A stretch of 14,400 bases of DNA, taken from NCBI GenBank assembly GCA_012515365.1, contig JAAYYM010000652.1:1-14400 (forward strand). Reading direction: 5' to 3'. This document shows positions 1 to 5,444 of the stretch, piece after piece (the stretch's first letter is position 1; every line of letters starts with the position of its first letter). Under the pieces are notes generated by a model. That model did no database searches and was not told the origin of the DNA. It saw only the letters and a program-made list of their open reading frames with translations. A program made the translations under genes and the position numbers. The stretch is from Clostridia bacterium. Lineage in GTDB: Bacteria; Bacillota_A; Clostridia; Lachnospirales; Lachnospiraceae.

Positions 1-477
1 AGTATCTTTAAGTTGATGCTTTTCCATTATGAGTTTGATATTATCGGCTTTTAGCAGACCACTGTCCCCCGGACAGATATGATCCTTAAAATATGGACCA
101 AATCCTGTGGCATGCAGCACAGTTTCGATATAGCCTGCCTGACAGTTGCTGACAATATATAGTTCATAGTGTTCTGATAAGCGCTTCAGTGTTTCCTCCA
201 TGCCCTCATATACTTCTCCTGCCTGTTTTCGAAGAAATGCATGTTCATATTCAAAGCACATTTTTCCGATTTTCTTTCGTTCTTCCAAAGGCTTGTTTGG
301 AAAAATCATTTCTATGATCTCTTCCATAGGTCGGCCAAACAGCGTTTTTAGCTCATCTGCCGTTACTGTCCGGTCTGTAATATCTAGCTTTAAGAATGCT
401 TCATTCCACGCATCTTCAACGACTCCGGTGGAATCCCATATAGTTCCATCTACATCAAAAATAATACTGTCTTTCAT
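1..477 (-). CDS. HAD-superfamily hydrolase (phosphoglycolate phosphatase-like), 3' end outside window
   Basis: Reading the minus strand from an ATG at 477 gives 159 codons with no stop before the window edge, so the C-terminus is missing. Residues 8-12 are DVDGT, the HAD motif I with its two catalytic aspartates. S110-N111 (in a YIVSN strand end) is motif II, and K143 is a plausible motif III lysine. The helical stretch between motifs I and II is the C1-type cap of subfamily IA, which includes phosphoglycolate phosphatase, beta-phosphoglucomutase and pyrophosphatase-like enzymes. The protein should be cytosolic, Mg-dependent and act on a small phosphate ester; the substrate cannot be told from sequence. 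CAGGAG at 485-490 lies 7 nt before the ATG and fixes the start. A possible extended -10 promoter lies at 508-516. It is a single gene downstream of the tRNA-Gly on the same strand, separated by a terminator. Confidence 0.85.
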   Translation of the reverse strand, partial: MKDSIIFDVDGTIWDSTGVVEDAWNEAFLKLDITDRTVTADELKTLFGRPMEEIIEMIFPNKPLEERKKIGKMCFEYEHAFLRKQAGEVYEGMEETLKRLSEHYELYIVSNCQAGYIETVLHATGFGPYFKDHICPGDSGLLKADNIKLIMEKHQLKDT

Positions 478-507
478 TTTTCTTCTCCTGAACTGATTTC
501 TTTTTTT

Positions 508-516
508 ATCATACCA
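508..516 (-). promoter_or_regulatory. Possible extended -10 promoter of the HAD gene
   Basis: On the minus strand TATGAT (513-508) is preceded directly by TGG (516-514), the TGn of an extended -10. No good -35 is seen 17 nt upstream. It would start transcription near 501, leaving a short leader that carries the ribosome binding site at 485-490. Confidence 0.4.
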
Positions 517-573
517 TAATTTTACCGAAAATAAAAGAAGCTGCTCAGTTATGAATGCCGAAACCTTCATAGA

Positions 574-615
574 AAACAAAAATGCAGTTTAGATATTCCA
601 TCTAAACTGCATTTT
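574..615 (-). terminator. Intrinsic terminator of tRNA-Gly
   Basis: A perfect 13-bp inverted repeat (582-594 with 600-612, loop of 5) extends to 16 bp through three A-T pairs. Read on the minus strand, it is followed by a T-rich tract (TTTGTTTT). It lies 16 nt after the tRNA 3' end, so it should end the tRNA transcript and shield the HAD gene. The plus strand has only TTTT after the stem, so a minus-strand role is more likely. Confidence 0.8.
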
Positions 616-630
616 ACTAAGTATTTGATA

Positions 631-703
631 AGCGATAGACGAGGCTCGAACTCGCGACCTCAACCTTGGCAAGGTTGCGTACTACCAACTGTACTACTAT
701 CGC
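631..703 (-). tRNA. tRNA-Gly (GCC anticodon)
   Basis: The minus-strand sequence folds into a full cloverleaf of 73 nt including the discriminator base. The 7-bp acceptor stem is GCGATAG/CTATCGC. The D arm is GTAC/GTAC around AGTTGGTA. The anticodon stem is CAACC/GGTTG with loop TTGCCAA, giving anticodon GCC, which reads GGC and GGU glycine codons. The variable loop is AGGTC, and the T arm is GCGAG/CTCGT with loop TTCGAGC. The CCA end is not encoded; the discriminator T is followed by TAT, so CCA must be added by nucleotidyltransferase. It has its own promoter and terminator and stands alone. Confidence 0.96.
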
Positions 704-737
704 ATTTTGTCTGGTTCTTGTGAATCGGACATGTATT

Positions 738-766
738 AATATACTATATGATTTCTAGTTTGTCAA
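738..766 (-). promoter_or_regulatory. Sigma-A promoter of tRNA-Gly
   Basis: On the minus strand the -35 is a perfect TTGACA (766-761). A 17-nt spacer and a -10 TATATT (743-738) follow. Predicted start is near 731, giving a leader of about 28 nt before the mature tRNA. Near-consensus elements fit a strongly expressed stable RNA. Confidence 0.85.
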
Positions 767-819
767 CACACAAAATTCGTTTTTTTGAACAATTTTTTGA
801 AGATTAATTTCATTTTATT

Positions 820-1053
820 CTAAACACAATTTAAAATATATTTCACACATTTTCTTAAAAGTTCCATAACATGAAGTGAGAACCCTCGCGTAATGTCATT
901 ATCTGCAAGGATTCTCACTTCTGCTGAACTTCTTCTAATGTGTCCATTGGACTTTACCTCTTTCTGTTTTTCATACCAGGTTACGAATGAATATATAAAA
1001 AATCTTCTTTCGCTTCCACTTCTTCTTTTTGTGGAATATTCCCTTACTACTAC
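820..1053 (-). other. 77-codon open frame without a start; possible gene remnant
   Basis: On the minus strand an open frame runs from just after a TGA (1056-1054) to a TAG (822-820). It has no ATG, GTG or TTG with a ribosome binding site near its beginning. The translation is mixed and protein-like (for example AEVRILADNDITRGFSLHV) rather than low-complexity, and it runs straight through the inverted repeat at 873-921. It may be the 3' remnant of a decayed gene whose upstream part is now the GTAC-rich tract, or it may be chance. I do not recognise the family. Confidence 0.2.
873..921. repeat. Long inverted repeat, about 14-bp stem
   Basis: GAAGTGAGAA at 873-882 is exactly complementary to TTCTCACTTC at 912-921. 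The pairing extends four more bases inward with one mismatch, giving a 14-bp stem. The 21-nt loop contains TAATGTCATTA, itself a small palindrome, so a two-tier hairpin could form. No T-run follows the stem on either strand, so it is not a standard intrinsic terminator. It lies between the tRNA promoter and the GTAC array and could mark the 3' end of a minus-strand transcript begun near 1569. Confidence 0.6.
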
Positions 1054-1056
1054 TCA

Positions 1057-1451
1057 GTACTTTGATTTAATCTTTTGTACTTCGGATACTCTTTCGTACC
1101 TCTTGGGATCGTCATTCTTCCGACTTATCCGTCATCTGTACGTACAATGTATATACACTGCTCATTTTCCTGTACTTTTTCTCTTTGGTACATGTTACTC
1201 TTTCTTTCGTACTGTAGATTTCATCTTTCGTACTTCCGACTTTACTATCATCTGTACCCTGATGCATAAAACTTTTACTCTACATCCGGTTTGGATCCAT
1301 TCGATACCATCCATAAATATCTTACAGATTTCATCTTCAGTACCCTGACCCTCATCTTATGTACTAATAAAACTCTTTTGTACCTCAATCATGTACTGTG
1401 TAACCTCGTATTACTCAACTTCTTCATACATTTGGATATTAATGCTTGTAC
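1057..1451. repeat. Degenerate GTAC array with about 20-21 nt spacing
   Basis: GTAC occurs at 1057, 1077, 1096, 1138, 1142, 1172, 1188, 1209, 1230, 1254, 1340, 1361, 1380, 1393 and 1448: 15 copies in 395 bp, where about one is expected by chance. Many steps are 19, 20, 21 or 42 nt. Near-matches such as TTAC (1275, 1322) and ATAC (1304) partly fill the large gap. On the minus strand most units look like GTACnnAAGA followed by GATGAAAT. A longer direct repeat, GTACAGATGA...AAGTCGGAAG, appears at about 1257-1233 and again near 1142-1117. Units are too degenerate for a CRISPR array and there are no constant-length spacers. Confidence 0.6.
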
Positions 1452-1500
1452 TACTGATACTTCTTTTTCAGTAACTCAATTTAAGTTTTGGTGGACTATA

Positions 1501-1507
1501 CCTCCTT
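1501..1507 (-). promoter_or_regulatory. Orphan Shine-Dalgarno sequence
   Basis: AAGGAGG on the minus strand is a full anti-16S match, but no ATG, GTG or TTG occurs in the following 12 nt and the frames beyond are closed. It may be the remains of a start region, or just part of the purine-rich repeat tract. Confidence 0.4.
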
Positions 1508-1539
1508 TTCTTATTATTAATACCTAATGTATTATGAAT

Positions 1540-1567
1540 CAGTTGGTATAATGTTTACTTCCAACTG
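1540..1567 (-). repeat. 7-bp hairpin at the predicted 5' end of the orphan transcript
   Basis: CAGTTGG at 1540-1546 pairs perfectly with CCAACTG at 1561-1567 across a 14-nt loop. It begins within a few bases of the transcription start predicted from the promoter at 1576-1604, so it would form a 5'-terminal stem in the RNA, a common stabilising feature. Confidence 0.45.
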
Positions 1568-1575
1568 TTAATGTT

Positions 1576-1604
1576 ATTATAATATTCGTTCGCGAAATTG
1601 TCAA
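1576..1604 (-). promoter_or_regulatory. Perfect-consensus sigma-A promoter with palindrome in spacer
   Basis: On the minus strand TTGACA (1604-1599), a 17-nt spacer and TATAAT (1581-1576) match the sigma-A consensus at all 12 positions. The spacer contains the 8-bp palindrome TTCGCGAA, the only GC-rich stretch in a very AT-rich neighbourhood and a plausible operator half-way between the two boxes. No intact gene lies downstream before the tRNA, so the promoter appears to serve the GTAC-rich region. Confidence 0.8.
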
Positions 1605-1722
1605 TACATTTTGCAAATATTTTTTAATAAAATTTATAATAATGCGTTTTAAATTGTATTATTTGCCAATAATGTATCTATTTTTTAAATTTTCTTGAAT
1701 TTTCAAACAATTTAACCAGTAT

Positions 1723-2184
1723 TTACAACTCTTCTGCTATGATCTTTTTCGCCTGATCTGCTTCATTCGATACAGAAAGAACAACATAATTGCCTGTTTT
1801 CTGAATCACAGCGGCATCCAGTTTATTAAGTTCCTCAGGTACATAATCGGTAAATGATTCTTTTTGTTCTTCTACTCGTTCATTCACAGCCTGTAACACT
1901 TTTGCCGCATCATCTTCTGATGCACATTCAAACACTGCCACTTCCTCTGCTGTCGCACCACTTCCTTCATAAACAAAGGACTGGGTAATCGCTGCATCAT
2001 CAAAATAATAGATCATACTGACTGTTTCTGCATCAACAGCTGTCAATTCATCCTGATAAGTAATTTCTGTCGTGAGTCTTGTTGCCAATTTCGCTGGATC
2101 AACTGTTTTCTGTGATTTTGCACATCCTGCTAATAAAACTGCTGTTGCTGCCACCATAATGCAAACTGCTTTGATATATTTCAT
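1723..2184 (-). CDS. DUF4358-like lipoprotein
   Basis: A 153-residue protein with a lipoprotein signal: charged start MKYIK, hydrophobic core, then the lipobox LLAGC with the lipidated cysteine at 21. The mature domain (about 30-153) matches my recollection of DUF4358, a small extracellular domain of unknown function in Clostridia lipoproteins. Such proteins are often encoded beside MBOAT and DHHW proteins, as here. AGAGGA sits about 8 nt before the ATG. It is the last gene of the seven-gene run, 138 nt after the SGNH gene, with no terminator or clear promoter between them. It should be anchored on the outer face of the membrane and may assist the O-acylation proteins. The family name is from memory; the lipobox is seen directly. 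No good terminator follows the stop codon. Confidence 0.75.
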   Translation of the reverse strand: MKYIKAVCIMVAATAVLLAGCAKSQKTVDPAKLATRLTTEITYQDELTAVDAETVSMIYYFDDAAITQSFVYEGSGATAEEVAVFECASEDDAAKVLQAVNERVEEQKESFTDYVPEELNKLDAAVIQKTGNYVVLSVSNEADQAKKIIAEEL

Positions 2185-2215
2185 TTCTATTTTCCTCTTT
2201 TCTGTTTTTTTGTCT

Positions 2216-2295
2216 TTACTTTATCTGATTTGTATTCTCGTTTCTACTCTATCGTTCTTGTTCCGGTTTTATCGTTCTCTTTTATCCGGTCATTC
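2216..2295 (-). other. Purine-rich leader before the lipoprotein gene with a two-copy repeat
   Basis: The 138-nt gap between the SGNH and lipoprotein genes is strongly purine-rich on the sense (minus) strand. TATCGTTCT (plus strand) recurs at 2250 and 2270, a 20-nt period, and each copy is followed by a CCGGT. No promoter or terminator is convincing here. It is probably an untranslated leader within the operon. Confidence 0.35.
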
Positions 2296-2322
2296 GAAGT
2301 ACGCTTCACTAATACTTGACAA

Positions 2323-4188
2323 TCAGGGCACTACTGCGTGTGCCATCAAATAGTTTTTCCACAAGTCCATATACTTTGCTTTCAGGTGTATGCCGTCTGA
2401 GGTCATATCGGAAAGCAGTGCACCATCAGCATCACAAACCACCTCATTCAAATCGAGATAATAGGCACCTTGTGTAGCTGCAAATTGCGCAAGCATTGCA
2501 TTTCTATAAATAATTTTCTCATTAGAATGTGTATTGTCCGTCTTAGATTTATTTGCTGTTACATGAATCAGACCATGAACATAAATGATTGCGTCTGGTT
2601 CCAGCTCCCTAAGTCTTGCAATCAAAGTTGCGTATTCTTCCAAAAATTGCTCGTCTGTTCCCCATCCAAGCTCATTTAACCCAACTTTAATATAGATCTT
2701 TTTGTATACACCTGGTGTTAGTGCATCGAATATTGGAATTCTTCCATTTGGTGTCCTGACCACCTTGGCAGTATCTATTTTATGTAGCTGCAGGCCTGTT
2801 GCGCAGTAAAATGTCGCATTCAAACCGGAATGCATGCCAAAGCCCTCAAGCCTTGAATCCCCAATAAATAAAGCATCATTAAAATAGCTCTCATCTACCA
2901 GTTGAAACGGAGCAAGTCCTGCTAATGCATCTGCATGTGCCTGTAGTGCATTTTCTGATGTAGTTACATCCGCGGCTTCCTGTGCTGTTGCTAATTGATT
3001 GTCTGAAGCCTGACCTTCCTGCAGCTGATTATTGGAAATCTGTGTAGTGGTCATCAGATTCCCAGAAATCTGATTTTGAGAAATCAATCCATTAGCGAGA
3101 GCATTGTTGGAAATGCTCTGTGCTACGAGATTCCCCTGATTCTCAGAAATCGAAAGGTTACCGGATGCAGTCATGAATTCGTTATGAATTTCTGTTGCTG
3201 TTGTCTGACTGTTATCTTTTGAAAATGCCAGTAAAAAATCGTTCCAGGTCGCATCGTTTTCGTATAACGCTACTGTTATTCCCGCTGCTGCAGCAATTGA
3301 TAAGGTCACTAAAATAATCAGCGCAAATTTTAATCCATGTATGATCTCAATACTTCTTATTCTGCCATGTGCTTTCTTGAGTTCAACATAATCAAGATCT
3401 TCTTTTGCAGAGTCTGAATCCTGCTCTGCTGTCGTACCTAGCGGAGTAGTTTTTTTCTGATCTTCGCTTATTCCTTGAGAAGCAACCGTTGTCCGATCTA
3501 CAACTGAATCCGGAGAAGAAATTGGTTCCGCCTCTACACTCGTACTCTGAGATGTAGTTGTCTTTGCCTCTACACTCGTGTTCGGAGATGTAGTTGTCTT
3601 CGCCTCTGCACTCGTGTTCGAAGATGTCGTTGTTTCCTCCTCCGCCCTCGCACTCTGAGATACTATTGCCTTCGCCTCTGCATTCGTATTCGGAGATGTA
3701 ATTGCTTTTGTCTCTGCACTTGTATTCTGAGAAATAATTGTTTCCGTCTGCACGTTCTGCCTTGCTGTCACATGCTCCGATGATTTTGATGATTTTGATG
3801 GTTGCGCATGTGGCGCTGTTATATTCAAGAAATCTGTCAGTTCGGTTTCCCAGTCATCCGCATCGATTTCTTCGTCCGCAAGCCAGTCTTCAATGATTTC
3901 TTCCGCTGCTTCTAATTCTTCTTCCTCATCGAGCTTCTCGTTTTCAAGCGCCAGCTCCTGTTCGATATTTGCATGAAATGTCTGATGTGACATCGCAGCA
4001 TGTTTATTTTGATCCTGCTCCTTAGCAGGTGTCATTTCTAAATTTACTGTCTTTCTGGCACTCAGTGCCTTATGTGTATTGACTCTTTGCTGTATCTGCT
4101 GTGTTTGTGCTGCCCGCGCTGATGGATACGGCAATGCCCTCTTTTCGTCTATGAAGGGAGTTACCCTACCCTTATTTCTATTTTTCAT
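2323..4188 (-). CDS. Membrane-anchored SGNH/GDSL hydrolase with repeat-rich disordered regions
   Basis: I place the start at ATG 4188 (621 residues, AGAGG upstream) rather than the in-frame TTG at 4212, which has no good ribosome site. Residues 1-285 look cytosolic and disordered: a basic start, an acidic block (about 80-120), then nine 12-residue Thr/Ser/Glu-rich repeats (152-259). One membrane helix follows (286-308), then an Asn/Gln-rich extracellular linker with ISxNQ-type units (about 340-405). The C-terminal SGNH domain (about 435-617) has GDS with nucleophile S445, GLNE (503-506) as block III, and DGIH with D598 and H601. Such domains remove or transfer acyl groups on glycans. It lies 72 nt after the DHHW gene, so it probably acts on the same substrate. 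The long cytosolic repeat arm is unusual for an SGNH protein. Confidence 0.82.
   Translation of the reverse strand: MKNRNKGRVTPFIDEKRALPYPSARAAQTQQIQQRVNTHKALSARKTVNLEMTPAKEQDQNKHAAMSHQTFHANIEQELALENEKLDEEEELEAAEEIIEDWLADEEIDADDWETELTDFLNITAPHAQPSKSSKSSEHVTARQNVQTETIISQNTSAETKAITSPNTNAEAKAIVSQSARAEEETTTSSNTSAEAKTTTSPNTSVEAKTTTSQSTSVEAEPISSPDSVVDRTTVASQGISEDQKKTTPLGTTAEQDSDSAKEDLDYVELKKAHGRIRSIEIIHGLKFALIILVTLSIAAAAGITVALYENDATWNDFLLAFSKDNSQTTATEIHNEFMTASGNLSISENQGNLVAQSISNNALANGLISQNQISGNLMTTTQISNNQLQEGQASDNQLATAQEAADVTTSENALQAHADALAGLAPFQLVDESYFNDALFIGDSRLEGFGMHSGLNATFYCATGLQLHKIDTAKVVRTPNGRIPIFDALTPGVYKKIYIKVGLNELGWGTDEQFLEEYATLIARLRELEPDAIIYVHGLIHVTANKSKTDNTHSNEKIIYRNAMLAQFAATQGAYYLDLNEVVCDADGALLSDMTSDGIHLKAKYMDLWKNYLMAHAVVP
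2980..3168 (-). repeat. Repeats encoding an Asn/Gln-rich extracellular linker
   Basis: This part of the SGNH gene encodes about six degenerate units of 8-11 residues built on ISxNQ or ISNN (for example ISENQ, ISNNA, ISQNQ, ISNNQ, ASDNQ). They lie between the membrane helix and the SGNH domain and probably form a flexible wall-spanning stalk. Confidence 0.6.
3412..3735 (-). repeat. Nine tandem 36-bp repeats in the SGNH gene
   Basis: The coding sequence contains nine contiguous units of exactly 12 codons. Consensus TSxNTSxEAKTT; members include TSPNTNAEAKAI, TSSNTSAEAKTT and TSPNTSVEAKTT. The central copies are most alike and the last three most diverged, as expected for slippage-generated repeats. 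All units keep frame, so copy-number change would alter only the length of the predicted cytosolic arm. Confidence 0.8.
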
Positions 4189-4260
4189 TCCGTTTAGACC
4201 TCTTATCCGCAATATGCCTATTGATATGTAATTTGAACGTTTTCCCCATTACGCCCATAC

Positions 4261-5433
4261 TTATTGATTTAGTTTGTAAAAATGATTGTCTTCTGCTAAA
4301 AATGAGAAATTGTTTAACAGCAGAATGTCATCCGGCTGTTTTTCTGCAATCAAGTCAGAAACTCGATCTGAATAATAACGCAGATCCACTATATAAATCG
4401 TCTGATAATGCTGACACAAAAAAGGAATCATACAGTTTGCATAAGAATCTTTGATAATCAGGATACTGTCTGCTTTCTGATCATTGTTCTCTTTCCATGT
4501 ATCGTCCTCTTTTGTCGTGATTGCCGCATATCCATGGTTTCCATATAGAAATAACGCATATTTATCATATTCGTTTTCTTTACTTTTATCATAAAGCCGG
4601 TCAACAGTTTCTCCGTCCGAAGTGATCATTTGCTCAATCGGAATATCATAATAAACAATTTCATCACTCTGACCTTTGAACCCATTGTATTTAGAATAAT
4701 ATGTCCCGTAAAAATTTGCAACAAGATTCGACGATAAATGTGAAAGTTCTACAGGGGTCAGCTCTTTCTGTCTGCAAAACTCTGTATACGCATAATACGC
4801 GCCCTGCGTCGTCCAATGGTGATCCGTATGATAATAGAGTTCCTCATCCTGATGTTTCATAAGGCTTCCTATAATATCCAAGGTTTTCCCCTCCCACTGA
4901 TCAATGCTCTGATAAAAATGATCGATCTCTTTAAACTGATCGGTGCAAGGCATACCATAGGGACGATATTGAGTCAAAACTGCATAGGAATTTGGCGCAA
5001 TCCCGACCATAGCATTTTCATGCCGTTTAAGAAACTCCCTGATCGACGCCTCATTTTTTGAAAGTTTACGCTCATCCGTTACTTCTTTTGAAAACAGGTA
5101 CTGATTTTTGCCCTTCACAATGCTGTTATTTTCATTTTTAAGCAGTACTTTTTGCACATAGGCTTTCCCATCGATCCACTGCTCCCTGAATGGAAACTGC
5201 TCCTCTATATATAGTTCAAATTCACGCATAAACGACTGATCCAACAGTTTATTAAGAGAGCAGTCAGGTCTCTTAGCAAGGTTACGATTTTCTTTTTCAG
5301 AAAAAACCGTATCCTTTCTGATCATACCGCTCACACAGACAGTCAGTAAAAATATCACATATAAAACAGCCAGTGCATGCTTTTTGATATGTTCTTTATG
5401 AACTTGTTTCTTTGATTCATTCATCTGCTTCAT
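4261..5433 (-). CDS. DHHW-family protein (AlgJ/AlgX-like O-acetylation factor)
   Basis: Start chosen at ATG 5433 (390 residues) because GAGG at 5443-5446 lies 9 nt upstream. An in-frame TTG at 5448 overlaps the MBOAT stop codon but lacks a ribosome site. A short cytosolic, basic N-terminus is followed by one membrane helix (about 20-38), so the enzyme domain is extracellular. D204-H205-H206-W207, within a TDHHWTT context, is the signature motif, and S330 in KDSY is the likely nucleophile, as in AlgJ/AlgX. These proteins work with an MBOAT acyltransferase to place acetyl groups on exported polysaccharides. It follows MBOAT by 11 nt and precedes the SGNH gene, giving a conserved-looking O-acylation set. 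Substrate polymer unknown. Confidence 0.85.
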   Translation of the reverse strand: MKQMNESKKQVHKEHIKKHALAVLYVIFLLTVCVSGMIRKDTVFSEKENRNLAKRPDCSLNKLLDQSFMREFELYIEEQFPFREQWIDGKAYVQKVLLKNENNSIVKGKNQYLFSKEVTDERKLSKNEASIREFLKRHENAMVGIAPNSYAVLTQYRPYGMPCTDQFKEIDHFYQSIDQWEGKTLDIIGSLMKHQDEELYYHTDHHWTTQGAYYAYTEFCRQKELTPVELSHLSSNLVANFYGTYYSKYNGFKGQSDEIVYYDIPIEQMITSDGETVDRLYDKSKENEYDKYALFLYGNHGYAAITTKEDDTWKENNDQKADSILIIKDSYANCMIPFLCQHYQTIYIVDLRYYSDRVSDLIAEKQPDDILLLNNFSFLAEDNHFYKLNQ

Positions 5434-5444
5434 CGTTTCATTCC

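Larger units (their letters stand above)
870..1569 (-). ncRNA. Candidate non-coding transcript or decayed locus
   Basis: A perfect-consensus promoter (1576-1604) should start a minus-strand transcript near 1569, yet no intact gene follows. The predicted RNA begins with a 7-bp hairpin (1561-1567 with 1540-1546). It then has a perfect AAGGAGG (1507-1501) with no start codon at usable spacing, followed by a purine-rich tract with spaced GTAC motifs and a long hairpin at 921-873. All minus frames are broken by stops. A structured or repeat-carrying RNA and a gene that has lost its frame both fit. The plus-strand frame over 893-1348 is probably an artefact of the pyrimidine-rich strand, which rarely contains stop codons. 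It matches no RNA family I can recall. Confidence 0.35.

Noticed and set aside
893..1348. 151-codon plus-strand open frame (and nested frames to 1527)
   Set aside because: No ribosome binding site, low-complexity Leu/Phe/Ser-rich product, and the strand is pyrimidine-rich, which suppresses stop codons by chance. Better explained as the shadow of the purine-rich minus-strand tract.
1057..1451. CRISPR array
   Set aside because: Repeats are short and degenerate, spacing is only about 20 nt with no constant repeat and spacer lengths, and no cas genes are present.
870..1569. Type III toxin-antitoxin RNA (tandem repeats before a toxin gene)
   Set aside because: The next gene downstream on the strand is tRNA-Gly, not a ToxN-like endoribonuclease, and the repeats are too irregular.
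1642..1722. Terminator after the DUF4358-like gene
   Set aside because: Only a 6-bp AT stem near 1665 is seen, with no T-run after it on the minus strand.
4189..4212. TTG start at 4212 for the SGNH gene
   Set aside because: There is no ribosome site before it; ATG at 4188 has AGAGG upstream.
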